Part shown: in pieces, positions 52,489 to 64,000 of the stretch
Layout: the number at the start of each line of letters is the position of its first letter
Position numbering within the stretch: the first letter of the stretch is position 1
Source of the DNA: Maea johnstoni
Lineage: Eukaryota; Annelida; Polychaeta; Spionida; Magelonidae
Direction of reading: 5' to 3'
Assembly (NCBI GenBank): GCA_963942565.1
Contig: OZ012687.1
Span: 1,580,351-1,644,350, forward strand
DNA length: 64,000 nt
The notes under the pieces: generated by a model
The model's input: the letters and a program-made list of their open reading frames with translations, nothing else
What the model was told of the DNA's origin: nothing
Databases searched by the model: none
Position numbers and translations under genes: made by a program

Positions 52489-53569
52489 TATTGCTTATAT
52501 GGAAATAGACAATAACATCTAGAAGGGTTTTACTTCTTCTGTCAATGCCCTAGTAATCATCAATATATTTTCTAGCCACTCATCACAAGGTACATATGCT
52601 CTGGCCTGGCCATGCAATGTAACTAACAGCGTTAATCTGGTGTAAAGTCTCTCATACACCTGGAAACATAAGATACGGTAGAACCTCTTTTTGTCTTCAA
52701 ATATATTTATGATTTTCCCTTGACCACCACGTGCTTTCAGTGCTTTGATAAGTTCATGACGGTAATGTTCGGTATCAAGGTCCATAGTTTCAAGTGTTCA
52801 CTTGGACTGGATTGAGCGAGAACCTGCTAAGTTCATGAGGAAAACGATGTCAGTTTGAGGAACGTGTATAGCGCAGGTCTCCCAGTCATATAGGATCAAG
52901 TCACTTTTGCCTTCCACTGGGTTCTTCCTTAGCCACATGTTTGCTGCAATCAAAACCAAAAGATCATTTGTAAGGATATTTAGGAAGTGTATGGAGTAAA
53001 TTGTTTTGACTCAATCTATCATCTACCGTGTTATTATTTGACCTTTTAGCCTTAACAAATATATGTTGCCTGATGAGGAACACATTAAGCATAACGATGT
53101 ACTGTCCCAGCATGGTGTATGACATGAGGGGTAAAGACTGAAAAATATGCAATGTTTTTTCAAATGGATTTCTTATCCACAATAATGAACTGGATTCATC
53201 ACATTTCACAAATGTGGAGGAAAGATTGAGCACACTTTCTCTACTTAGATTTTATAACCGAATCTTTGAGAATTTGTGTCTAAAAGGAGAAAGGTATACT
53301 CGTTCCACACTGCATTACTTTTGGACAATGTCAAAATTAGAAGAGAAAAACTGACATTTCATACCCAAAATACAAATTTGAAAAAACATGTACTTGTAAA
53401 ATTCCACTTAAAGCACATGATAAATTAGATAATATTTGCTCTTTTATTCTGCTCGGTGAGGATCTAGACAGCATAGTTGGTCTGATGATGAAGTGTACGT
53501 ATCAAAGTAGGTAAAATCTCGAAATGTCCCTATATTTAAAAGATAAACCCATAAGTAACCTTTTAGGCA

Positions 53570-53838
53570 CAATTCTTCTTGCAGTCGAATCTAGTTCAGT
53601 TGAACTAGATTGCCGATGATACAGGGCAAATATTCTTTAATTAACATATCAGGCTAGATGACAAAGGTAGGTCATATCGATCAGTGCTATTAGTACCCAC
53701 TTACTCCATGATGAATTGTACATTTACAGAATAATATGCAGATACAAGGAGGCTTACAGCATTTCAAATTGCATGAATATTGCAAAATAGTTTGTGCATA
53801 TTGCATTTAAGTATAAGAATACCTTACTAATACTACGC
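53570..53838. other. Intron of kinase gene 4, unremarkable part
   Basis: Parallels 40740-40900. Nothing else seen. Confidence 0.5.
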
Positions 53839-54083
53839 ACTGCTTGTTCCTTCTCATCTCGGCCTGTGTTTGAATTCGTACTGTGCATTTGAGAAGGTCA
53901 GCAAAAACCTTGTAAAACTGGCGGTTATGCACTGGCCAGTTGTACCATAAGGAAACCGGGATACACAGCGAAAACCACTGCCCAACCCCAAGTCATTGGC
54001 AACTTTCTCACATGCCCTGGATGGGATTCAAACCCGGACAGTGCTGAGAGACAGCTAGCAGTCTGTGGCAACACTTAGACCAT
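53839..54083 (-). repeat. tRNA-Ser/Leu-like SINE, family B, copy 2
   Basis: Read in reverse: TGGTCTAAGTGTTGCC, then GGGTTTGAATCCC (B-box-like), then GGCATGTGAGAAAGTTGCC, as in the copy at 17712. It lies in the intron of kinase gene 4 next to a TA microsatellite. Confidence 0.75.
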
Positions 54084-54084
54084 A

Positions 54085-54293
<209 letters not shown>

Positions 54294-54307
54294 CAAATAC
54301 ACCGTAT

Positions 54308-54803
54308 TATTATATGCCTACTGCTCATTCTCTGCTGTGATTGGTCAGATCATGGTCACATGACAACCTTACAAAAGTGATATTGGGGTGCAATATCACT
54401 TTTCAAAACTCTGACTCAGAGCTGTCAGGTTCATGTGCTCAATTCTCAACTTCAACTCCTGAAGAGGAAGCCAACAGAAGTGAATTGAGACAAGGGACTC
54501 GAAGAGTTTGGGCTTCTTGTAAAATCATGACTAGAAAGGGAATTATTAAAACACATTTTTAAATAAAATAAATAAATTATTACATGTTTAAAACTAATGC
54601 ATGTGAATTCTTCAGGTATTTGTAGTACTTGATTGCAATATTGCTAAATTAACACAAGAATATATTACAGCTTAGAAATTTACAATGACCCAATGGTTTG
54701 TAGTAAAACCTGGAAATGGAAAGACATATTGATAATATTTACATTTTCATAACTCTTTAAATTAGTAAATTATTCTATTTGAATGAGCAGTAGGCATATA
54801 ATA
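54308..54803. mobile_element. Element with 23-bp inverted ends around TGCCTACTGCTCATTC
   Basis: TATTATATGCCTACTGCTC at 54308 is matched by its reverse complement at 54781-54803. The 450 bp between are non-coding and contain a small hairpin (AAAGTGATATT...AATATCACTTT) near 54375-54403. It abuts the foldback element that follows and shares its TATAATAAAAC end. Confidence 0.65.
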
Positions 54804-54960
54804 AAACAAATATGGCACTTTGGTTTCATGCAATATCAATTTTTATTGCACTCTGAAAAATGATATTGCACTTGGCGCAAGCGCCTCGTGCAATATCATT
54901 TTTCAGAGTGCAATAAAAATTGATATTGCACTCACCCAAAAGCCATATTTGTATAATATT
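54796..54960. mobile_element. Foldback element, about 165 bp
   Basis: Arms of about 75 bp are near-perfect inverted complements around GGCGCAAGCGCC. The outer ends ATAATAAAACAAATATGGC and GCCATATTTGTATAAT resemble those of the hairpin at 30777-30934. Confidence 0.85.
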
Positions 54961-56511
54961 CATTGTACATTGCACATAGAAAAGAGATTCATACATATAT
55001 GTAGTAATATAATGAAAAAGAATATATAACACTGATGATTATATCAATTAACTTACCCGTGTGCATGTCATTATGAACAAATGTCATCGGGTAGGATTCC
55101 TCTTCTTCGGTTATTTCTCTGATGTTTGCCAAGTATATATCAAGGGACTCAAGAAGGTCAGCAGTGAATTTCGCTGGATACATTTTCCTCAATGGTTCTA
55201 TCACTACTTGCCAGAAAGGTAACGCCCTCAGATGCTTCTGTGTCTGTTTTACCATTGCATCCCCAAACTGGACTGAAAGGCCATCAGTGTTTCCAAAATA
55301 ATGGGCATGGAATTTCGCCATTTCAGAGAGTGCCCTGAACCGGTTTAGCTGAGTCCATGTGCCAGCATCAAAGACGCCTCCAACCACAATGTCCTCTTGT
55401 GCAATGTACTCACTTACAACAACAAATCTCTCCCTCTTGACATCAAGTATTGTGAAATAGTCAGTCGGACGAAAGGAAGCAAGATGTGCATCTACCATAG
55501 CCCTTCTAGCAGCCATGACTTCAAGCTCAGGTGCTCTACAGAAATTCATTGTCATAGGCCAGAATTTCTTTGCAGCAGAAAACACCTTTCCACCTGCATG
55601 CTCATACCCAGCAATCCAGCCAGCTGTGTTTTCAATCGCATTCCTCTTTGATTTTAAAGCAATAGCAATTTCCTTCTTCAGTCCTGTTGAATCCTCTCCG
55701 AGAAGAACAAACTTAAATATTCCAGTCAACTTTTGTGATTTATTCACAGCATCTCCCATTGCAGTACTAACCTTTGCCAAGTTATTCACAGCTTCCTCTC
55801 TCCATGACAGTAAATGAATTCCTAATATTGAGGCAATATTAGCAAAAAATGCATCGTTCAGTTCATTTCTAAAGAATCCCACATTTTCAACAGTATTTTC
55901 ACTTCCAGCCTGGGATTCCATAATGTATATAACAGCGAGAATGTAGACCTACTAATGGTTTTTGCGCTCAGTTTCGCCCTCGAATAAAGCGACCTATCAT
56001 ACTACGGCTCAGGTTCAGATTGTGCTTTTCTCACTGTATATGTATATTCACATATGTTGATTCTAATGAAAGATTGTGTCACATGAGTAGGCTTAACTGA
56101 AGTATCCCGGACCCACCCTATAGGGGAAGAAAGAGGCTACATATATACACATTCCCTCTAGAATCTAGCCCCGCAGGGCCCTAACATTATATTATGAATA
56201 AGGAACCCCCTACAATCTAGCCCCGCAGAGCCCTACGGCCATAAATTAACATATAAACAGAGTACTTACAGAACGGCCGACTGACCTAGATCTTTGATTT
56301 CCTGCTTGTGAATGCTTGCGCACATTAGTGATGTCACAACAAGTGCCTCTTAAGACGGCGCCTCACGTTCTCAATTGTTTCAACAATGATGTAGCAATTG
56401 TTAACTGACGTAATAAACGCGAGTTTGGGCGGCGCTCAAATTGACGCAACCAAAGATTTAAGGTACTGTGCTTTAAATATTAATATTTTCTGGATCTTTA
56501 GGCATTTTAAA

Positions 56512-57444
56512 ATGAATTTATTTGAATTTTCGGCAATTTCAGGTGATCATTCAAGGACGCTGACTTTTTTGCGTGAAAAGGGGCTTCTGAAAAGGGGTAA
56601 ATTTTGTATTGATTGTGGAATCTGGGCAACTCACTTAAAAGACACATCCAGAAAAAATGATAAATTTTGTTGGATGTGTTGTTGCTGCAGGAAGAAGTGG
56701 TCCATCAGGGAGGGAAGCTTTTTTGAATCTTCCAAATTACCTCTGAATGTCTTGCTTTCTGTAATTTATTTCTTCATTTTGGACGTCCCTCAAAAGACAA
56801 TTTTAACTTTGTTGCAAGGCACAATTTCAGAGAAATCACTAATTGACTGGGCAAATTTCTGTAGGGACATTTTCAGTCGAAATTTTTTGCGATTTCCAGT
56901 TCTTCTCGGTCAAAATGGGAATATAGTTGAAATTGATGAGGCCAAATTTGGAACTAAAAGAAAGTATAACAGGGGAAGATTTAGAGGTGAGGGACTATGG
57001 ATTTTTGGAGCAATTGGGAGGGATTCAAAAAAAGTTTAAATTTTTACTGTTGAAAACAGGCAGCGAGACACTATTCAACCTATAATCCAAAGACACATAA
57101 TTCCGGGTGCCACTATCTATTCAGATTGTTATGTTGTTTATGACAATCTTGCCGCCATTGGGTACCATCACCAATCTGTCAATCACACTGAGACATTTGT
57201 GAACCCCGTTGATGGTACCCACACAAACTCCATTGAGGGGTTTTGGGCCCATGCAAAGAATCACTTTAAACGAATGTATGGGACCAAATCCGAAATGTTT
57301 GCATGCCATCTAGACAAGATAATGTATAGATGGAACAATAAACATCGAGATCTGTTCGCTGCCTTCATAGAGGACATATCCATCGAGTACAATACGACAG
57401 AAGTGGCGCCCAACAATGTTCCTCCACCTCCAATCCAGATGTAA
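56512..57444 (+). pseudogene. Merlin transposase (ISXO2-like DDE), one internal stop
   Basis: ATG at 56512 is the first in-frame methionine and gives 310 codons. An N-terminal zinc-ribbon-like segment has CIDC and CWMCCCC pairs. The DDE core follows: first Asp in IEIDEAKFG (codon 56935), second in IYSDCYVVYD (codon 57124), and Glu in NSIEGFWAHAKNHF (codon 57235). A single in-frame TAA at 57037 splits it between the first and second catalytic residues; otherwise the frame is continuous. The family excises and inserts its own ends. With all three catalytic residues present the element must be young. An upstream exon is possible because TTTTCGGCAATTTCAG precedes GTGATCATTC. Confidence 0.88.
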
Positions 57445-57479
57445 TGTAGGTATTTTTTTTTCATGAATTGTTCTTTTAA

Positions 57480-57960
57480 AAAAAAAAAAAACATTTTTAG
57501 AAGGAATTGTTAAGGGGGGTATGGGGGTCTCCCCCATTATTAATTTTTAGTTTATTATCCTTTTTTTTCTTTTTTTTTAAATCATATTTCTATTCTTTAT
57601 TATGTATTGTTTATTTATTACTCATTCCTTAGGAAGAGGGGGGTAGGGGGTCTCCCCCATAAAAAAATTGAATTTGTTATGTTTTAATTCATTTAAATAG
57701 TTATTTTCTGAGTAGTATTTTTTTATTATTTTTTTTACAATTTTTAAACATTTCTTCTTCTGTTATTTTCGTTTTTTTTCCTCATATCTATATGCTTTCT
57801 GCCGTTCATTTCCACTTGCAATTGCCCATTTGATTTGGTAGCATGTTCATGGTTTCAATGTGGAGCCGCCTTAATCGCTCTCTCCCTCTCTCTCTTACGT
57901 GTCACGTGACCTTCATTCATGGCGGCCAAAACAAACAGGACGCACCTGTATTGGGTTCTG
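57480..57960. other. 3' non-coding part of the Merlin element
   Basis: A/T homopolymers and two related blocks with GGGGGTCTCCCCCAT (57523-57537 and 57648-57660). No gene. Confidence 0.6.
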
Positions 57961-58108
57961 ACGATGTATTTTGATCGTTGGAACCCTGCGGGGCTAGATT
58001 CTATAGGGAACATGTATATATATAGCCTCTTTCTTCCCCGGGTGGGTCCGGGATACTTCAGTTAGGCCGGTTGCTCCAAAGGTCGTGGTATCATGTTCAT
58101 GCCTCTTT

Positions 58109-58333
58109 TTAATCATCTGTTCTAGTTTGATGGGGATGATGCCGAGTTACATTTATAAAGTCTTCGTATTTTTGCTTATATATTTTGATTATATCCATGT
58201 AAGCAACTTTGGCTTTTGGATTATATAGATGTTGATACAAAATACAACCTTCAAAAGATATGCCAAAGCGAATGGAAGCAGGTTGCAGTCCCCGCCAAAT
58301 CATAATTAGAAGGTTGTTCACGTCGCTATACAA
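58109..58333 (-). CDS. Unrecognised 74-codon minus-strand frame
   Basis: The codons give a protein-like mix (WRGLQPASIRFGISFEG, then VAYMDIIKIYKQKYEDF). The first half could be an exon or a retroelement piece. No domain was recognised and it lies between the Merlin element and the palindromic array. Coding status is doubtful. Confidence 0.2.
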   Translation of the reverse strand: MYSDVNNLLIMIWRGLQPASIRFGISFEGCILYQHLYNPKAKVAYMDIIKIYKQKYEDFINVTRHHPHQTRTDD

Positions 58334-58439
58334 ATGTGTAAATTAAATGCATGCATTTGAAACTGAACAAATCCCTGGAATAGTTCATAGAGAGAAAAGA
58401 ATTTCTTCTCTGACATACATATTTATCATCATTTGCAAT

Positions 58440-59830
58440 ATATATGGAAGGTCAAAGTGGACAAAAGAGCATTTATTGATATAAATAAATGATGTATTAA
58501 TATTAATAAATCAGTTATCAAATCTATTTTTAATATTTATATTTCATGCCATTTGTTAAAGTTAATAAATCATTTTATTTATATTTATAAATCATTATCA
58601 ATATTAATAAATCATTTATCAATATTAACAAATATTTAGCATTTATAAATATTGATAAATAGTGATTTATCAATTTTAATAAATCAGCATTTATTGATAT
58701 CAATACATGCACATCTTTGTCTACTTTGGCTTTTACCTGCATTTAAGGCCAACACGAACAAATAGAGCATTTATTTATATTAATAATTAATATATCAATA
58801 TTAATAAATCATTTATTGATATTTATAAATGCCATGATTTAATATTAATTAATAATTTATCAATATTAAAAAATAACTTATTGATGTTAATAAATGATGT
58901 ACTAATACTTATATCAATAAGTGCTTAGCATTTAATGGCATGATTTGTTAATATTCTTAAATATGTTGATACTTAAATTTGATCAATATCAATAAATGAT
59001 TTTTGATACCAATAAATCCCTATCATTTCTTTATATCAATTTTCAATATTGATAATTCATGCTGTTTATCAATATCAATAAATTGTTGATACAAATAAAT
59101 CATTTATTAATATTCATAAATCATTAATTAATATTCATAAATCATTTATTAATATTCATAAATCATTTTTCAATATTAATAAATGTTGAAAATTTATTAA
59201 TATCAATAAATGATTTATAATATAAGTTAATAGTGTGATTAATTTACATTAATAAATCCTCATTTATTGATATCAATGAATGCCCAATTTTGTCCAATTT
59301 GGCTTTCAACTGCAGCATTTATCAATATTGATAAATGAGTGCGATTTTTTATTTACGCAGTGAGACTTTAATTGTTCATGATTTATTGATACTAATAAAT
59401 GATTTATCATTATAAATAAATAATTTTCTGATATTGATAAAGTTTAATATTAAGAAATGATTTATTAATATCAATTAAGAAAGTATTTATAATATCAATA
59501 AATACACAGCATTTATTGATATCAGTATATGATTATAAATATTATAAATTTATTTTTTAATATTAATAAATCATTTATTGATATTGATAAATCAATTTTG
59601 AAAATTAATAAATGCCATGATTTATCAATATCAATAAATCATTCATTAATATTAATAAATCAATAACTAATATTGATAAATGAAAATGATTTATTACTTT
59701 TAATAAATGATTCAATGATATTAATACATGATGGACAAATATCATCAAATATTTATTTATATCAATAAATATTCATTTACATTAGCAAATCATTTGTTAA
59801 TTTAAATAATGACTTATTACTCATTTATAA
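58440..59830. repeat. AT-rich array of palindromic ATTAATAAAT/ATTTATTAAT units
   Basis: About 1.4 kb of degenerate units in which ATTGATAAAT and its complement alternate every 10-14 bp, so nearly any part can pair with its neighbour. The left border carries GGTCAAAGTGGACAAAAG. Similar GTCCAATTTGGCTTTCA and GTCTACTTTGGCTTTTA pieces recur inside, suggesting several tandem or nested copies of one element. The short relative at 10576-10660 has the same border. Confidence 0.85.
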
Positions 59831-60655
59831 TACTTTTGTCATCACAGTTCCTGGTGATGACTGAAAATTAGAAACTAAAAAAAACAAGAGCGACGCCAAT
59901 GGTTCAGTAAGGGTTCCTATGTGTTGAGTGGTAAAGGTAGTTTGATTGCGTGTTTTTTTAATCTCGGCCTCTGACCTTCTTGCGAATCATTGAGTATGAC
60001 TTAGAATCCAAACCCGTGCTGTGCAGGGGGACTAGAACGTTAACTTCAAGTTTACTTCTTTAACACCGCCGCTAGAAACTGTTTTTCTTTTGGCGTTTAA
60101 AACACTATTTGCTTATTATAGTCTTCCAACATGGTGTATATATGGAAATAAATATGGCAGAAAGCAGTTAAGATAGATTTAGTTAGATATTGAACATTCA
60201 AGTGAGAAATCCTTGCCGTTGCTGTGCGGCAGGTGTTAGGAGATTGTTTTTGCCGGGTACTCCTGTTTCCGACGCCAGTTACAACTGGCTAGTCACGAAA
60301 TTCTAAATGTATGTGTATGTGCATTCCATAAGATATGCAAAGATTTCTCCTCAGATGCCTTTAATGATGCTGAATGGTACTTATAATTTTAGTCTGTATT
60401 CAAGATTTCCATGTAAAACCATAACCGAGATGACCAATGTACAGTATGTTATTATGCAGGACATGTAGGACAACCAGAAATCGCGATGAAGCCTTGCAGC
60501 TCGCACGTGTGTATATTTTAAGAGGTAGAAGTTACTATCATATGCACATACCTCATGTCATTGATGAGGGAAAGACATATTCAGATAGTGATATGTAACT
60601 CACCTGTACATTTGATATTATAAAACATCATTGATAAACACAAGTTTGTTTGTCA
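59831..60655. other. Unassigned interval
   Basis: No gene or repeat recognised on either strand. Confidence 0.45.
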
Positions 60656-60656
60656 C

Positions 60657-61812
60657 AAAAAGGTGCAAACAGGCTTCTCCATCGACAACATCAACATAAA
60701 ACCTGAAATATCTGAAAACCCTTTAGGTGTAGAATTGGATTACAAACTGAAATTTGACATTCAGGTATGCTTAATGTGTAAGAAGACTGCAAAACAACTT
60801 AATGCTCTTAAGAGAATTGGTCACCTTTTAGACCAATCAAGCAGACTGACAATTTGTTGAGCTTACAAAATATCAAATCTCACCTACTGCCCCCTTGTAT
60901 GGCACTTCTGCTTCAAGAATAATCTCTCCTAGAGAGGATACAGGAACGAGCCCTATGCTTTGCTTACAGAGATTACAGAAGCAGCTATGAGGAGCAACTA
61001 GACCAGGCTAAACTACAAAGCTTACATCTGGGTAGACTGAGATCCCTAGCTAGAGCGATCCATGAAGTTGTCCATGGAGGGATCCCTCCCTATGTCAGAT
61101 CTCTTTTCACAGAGAGAGAATCTGAATACAGCCTTAGAAGGAACCACTCTCTAATACTGCCTCCTGCCTCCTGCCTCCTTTGAAAAGCAATCAATTAGAT
61201 AAACTGGATCTAAAGTATGAAACTCAATACCTAACTACTTGAGACAAACAACATCACTAAAAGAGTTCAACAACCTAATCTCAACCTGATCTGGAACTAA
61301 CTGTACCTGCTCTCACTGCTGCTATGATTAATACCAGTAAACGAGCAGGAGCATCCGCTATTTTACCCCAAAATCATAAACATATGTCCTAAAAGACTGA
61401 AGATACTACTCATTGTCAATTAATGTGAGCCAACTTACTTCCCCTCTACTTATCATTTACTGTAAATCACTTAAGTATAGCGGGAACAATAAGATAGCAA
61501 TAATAGCGCTCTGCCCATATGCGCTATTGTACAATACCTGTCTTCATTAAATTCTTAATTGAACTTCCTGCTGCTGTTCCCGTTCACCGCGGTACTTAGA
61601 TCACGCTATCCAGGGCAGTACTGTAATTACGCTATATAATGTTCACGCCATATTTAAGTGATTTACAGTATATTGCTGTTACACCCTGTATGTTATATTT
61701 TATATTGTTATTTTGTAGTCGGTCAAGAGCCCTGGCAGCTGGTGTTTACTATGTAAAATTATTATCGACTTATAAAATAAAGATTATCTATCTATCTATC
61801 TATCTATCTACA
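60657..61812 (+). repeat. 5'-truncated LINE: ORF2 C-terminus and 3' tail
   Basis: The first frame reads NPLGVELDYKLKFDIQV and AKQLNALKRIGHLLDQ, the region just after the reverse transcriptase core. Later, in broken frames, come LTYCPLVWHFC, a LRSLARAI-like piece and a WNSLP/LRQT..LKEF-like end. The 3' end is AAATAAAGATTATC followed by a (TATC) tail of about six units. Several stops and at least one shift make it a dead copy; its start at about 60657 is abrupt, typical of incomplete reverse transcription. Confidence 0.85.
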
Positions 61813-62225
61813 TTTATATCGATAAAGATATGAGCACATTATTTATGTTCAACAAATGTATTCCCAAATTCTTTTTTTAAGGTTTTGTTTCGATTTTACA
61901 AAGTACAGGAAAAGATCAGTGGAGTGGCATTTACCCTTATTACCCACCCTGCAAATAGTATCCTTAAATTACGTATTCATTGCAAAGGTCCATGGCCAAC
62001 TCTCAGACGAGAGCAGGGTAAGAGATGGGAAGCCTTCTTGAAATAAGTATTTTTCATTTCATCTCTGATGAAAGAACTTCAATACATGTACAATGTTTGA
62101 TATGTCATGTATATCAAGCCCTAGAACACTGTCCTCCATTTAGGACTGAAGGTTATCTTAGTATGTCAAAGAACCCCATAAATCAACCTTTTATACAATG
62201 TGAAGAAATACTTTAAGGTAAAATA
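61813..62225. other. Unassigned interval
   Basis: No gene recognised. Confidence 0.4.
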
Positions 62226-62229
62226 CTAC

Positions 62230-63165
62230 CCTATAGCATATTACGGATTAATGACACATAGGTTATCGCATAAAGAAGCTTGAAGGGCGTATTAACTGGG
62301 GCTGGAGAACTTGACATGGACTATGTACCTATCATGTAAGATATCAATGCAAGTAGTGCATTTAAAGTACCGCCAAGTGTGATAAGGTAGATAGGGTTAG
62401 GTAAGGTTTCAAGGATACAGTGCCCCTTACGTAATAACTTCATATATGGATATTCAAACTATGATGTAAAGCTACTGTTTGCCTTGAAAAGAATTCCTAA
62501 CATCGTGATCGACAATATGATCAAAGGGTCAAGTGAAAATGTTATACACTTTTCCTTTTTACTGATGATTTAGGGATACAATTCTGTTTAAGTGATAACA
62601 ACATTTACCATTATTCACATTATCTTGTAAGGCTACTTTGCGTTATTGAGAAGTATTCACATTTACGCGCCTTTAATGTGAAAGGTGCAACAGTTAGGAT
62701 GCTGAGAAGGTTATATTGTCCATGTGGTGAATGCAAATCTTGTTTCATGATATTTGAATTTAGTTTAAGAAATGAATTGCTGGCACATTGGCATGCTATT
62801 CAGAATACTGGATGGCTACGTTGATTATGTGCGGGTAGGTACCAGTACACACAAAACATACAACTCATGACTCCTAACGGACAGTATATACGGTCGTAAA
62901 ACCATAATTATGTTTTTTAGAATCATTAAGTGCGACCATAAAAAAACATCATACAACATGGAAGTTTTGGGGCTGTTGTCAATAAGTAATAAACGTTGGT
63001 AGTAAAATTTCGGCTCAAAAGGACCACATATAAGTTGATGCAGATGGTTTGTGGTAGATGAAATCAACTTTATATTTCATTTTAAATTACTGGAATTGGA
63101 TATTCATAGGTAATGGATCGCATAGCACAATCAGTGAGTTCAAGTACCACGTTAGGATGATCAGT
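62230..63165. repeat. Segmental-duplication block F, copy 4
   Basis: Matches 35290-36490 and the other F blocks. Its nearest kinase is gene 4 at 55921, about 6.3 kb away, with the Merlin element, palindromic array and truncated LINE in between. Confidence 0.75.
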
Positions 63166-64000
63166 TCTATTTAGGCCAACTTAAAGGCCCCATCTTACAA
63201 ACATGCCTCACAGCAGCATATTTATGTAATAAGGTGTATCTCCAGATTCTTAAAGTTTTATCAGGCAATGGATACCATTGAGAGCTGTCCTCTAGCAATC
63301 AATATTCAATTTCATTATAATATTTACAACATTTCACTCAAATGACATATACTCTCATTACTTACATAGGTAATGGTCACTGCAGGTTCAGAGTTACCTT
63401 AGGGATATCATAGACTAGTGCCATTAAGAAGTACATTTCAGATTCGTTAATGTAAAGTTTTTAACATGCCATAACATTGAACATCCTGGTAAGATATCTT
63501 GTGTGTGGAGGCTAGGGATCCCCATTGATAGTGCGGGCATACCTCGCTGATCAGTTGTGAGCACTGAGACAAAGACAACTGTACACAGATGCACCTCAAT
63601 TATCACTCGTGTCAGTCAAGAGAAGGACATGGGGAACGGCATACTATATATAGTTTGAATGGGCTTCTAGCTGTAAGCAACTGGGGTTCCCTAGTGCACT
63701 TGGGGTGAAGACATCTCACTAAGTTTACTTGAAATCCTAGAAAGACGTTTGCGTTAACTCAAAACTGTGTGTTAAATGTTGCGTTAACACCAAACGTAAC
63801 TGAAAATGTTAGTGTTAGTCTGAATATGTTTTGCTGAGGGAAGGCCTCGTTCCATATAGTGTGTATAGGCAGAAACCCTAGCGCCGTAGTCGTTAACTTC
63901 GACTTCAGTTCGAGTTTCAAATCTGTCAGCTTAACAGCTAATAGCGGGGCAGCTTAAGGACAACTATTGTGTATATTTTGTTTCATGAACAAAAGTCATG
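63166..64000. other. Unassigned interval to the window end
   Basis: No gene recognised. CTTGAAATCCT...GTTAACTCAAA near 63727-63765 resembles 17570-17610, so duplicated flank may extend here. Confidence 0.4.

Larger units (their letters stand above)
56091..58068 (+). mobile_element. Merlin-type DNA transposon with long inverted repeats
   Basis: Left (56091-56185) and right (57977-58068) ends are inverted complements over about 90 bp, sharing ACTGAAGTATCCCGGACCC, GGGGAAGAAAGAGGCT and ATCTAGCCCCGCAGGG. A partial extra copy of the inner motif lies at 56205-56240. The transposase inside has the ISXO2-like DDE fold that defines Merlin. Target duplications of 8-9 bp are expected for the superfamily. 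Here TAGGC is shared at both edges but a full duplication is not clear. It lies upstream of kinase gene 4. Confidence 0.9.

Overview
The window is animal genomic DNA and reads like a marine invertebrate. The evidence is spliced genes with GT/AG introns, tRNA-derived SINEs, several AP-endonuclease LINEs, a Merlin DNA transposon, long (TA)n tracts and two fixed-length 200-N assembly gaps. A deuterostome such as an echinoderm, hemichordate or lancelet would fit, but nothing here proves it. Host coding sequence is sparse.

Layout. (1) 1-3.9 kb: the last exon of a calcium-independent phospholipase A2 gamma gene (PNPLA8-like, + strand). A SINE abuts its splice acceptor, and a 96-bp tandem repeat starts inside its last codons. 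(2) 3.9-19.2 kb: gene-poor, with LINE pieces, a TTAA-flanked DNA transposon, polypyrimidine and G-rich arrays, and microsatellites. (3) 19.9-28.0 kb: an apparently full-length 8.1-kb LINE inserted in an older LINE remnant. (4) 28.0-56.0 kb: a tandem segmental-duplication array on the minus strand. It holds a two-exon APH/CHK-like small-molecule kinase gene in two intact copies (31121-35008 and 39614-43291), one 3'-exon-only copy beside a gap (50078-50502) and one copy with two offsetting frameshifts (52519-55921). The copies share 5' and 3' flanks, and two flanks carry the same LINE remnant. Paralogous copies lacking an insertion therefore serve as empty sites that fix the ends and target duplications of several mobile elements. 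(5) 56.1-58.1 kb: a Merlin element with long inverted repeats and a nearly open DDE transposase frame. (6) 58.4-59.8 kb: an AT-rich palindromic array. (7) 60.6-61.8 kb: a 5'-truncated LINE. (8) 62.2-63.2 kb: a further copy of the kinase 5' flank without a kinase.

No operon-like or defence-like system was found. The most unusual items are the kinase array, with its catalytic motif split by the intron, and the LINE. The LINE has an initiator ATG inside a YY1-like 5' end, a large extra open region with 82-88-residue repeats after the RRM-like part of ORF1, and an ORF2 whose premature stops can all be explained by C-to-T changes. Also notable are the many insertions that the duplicated units date relative to one another.
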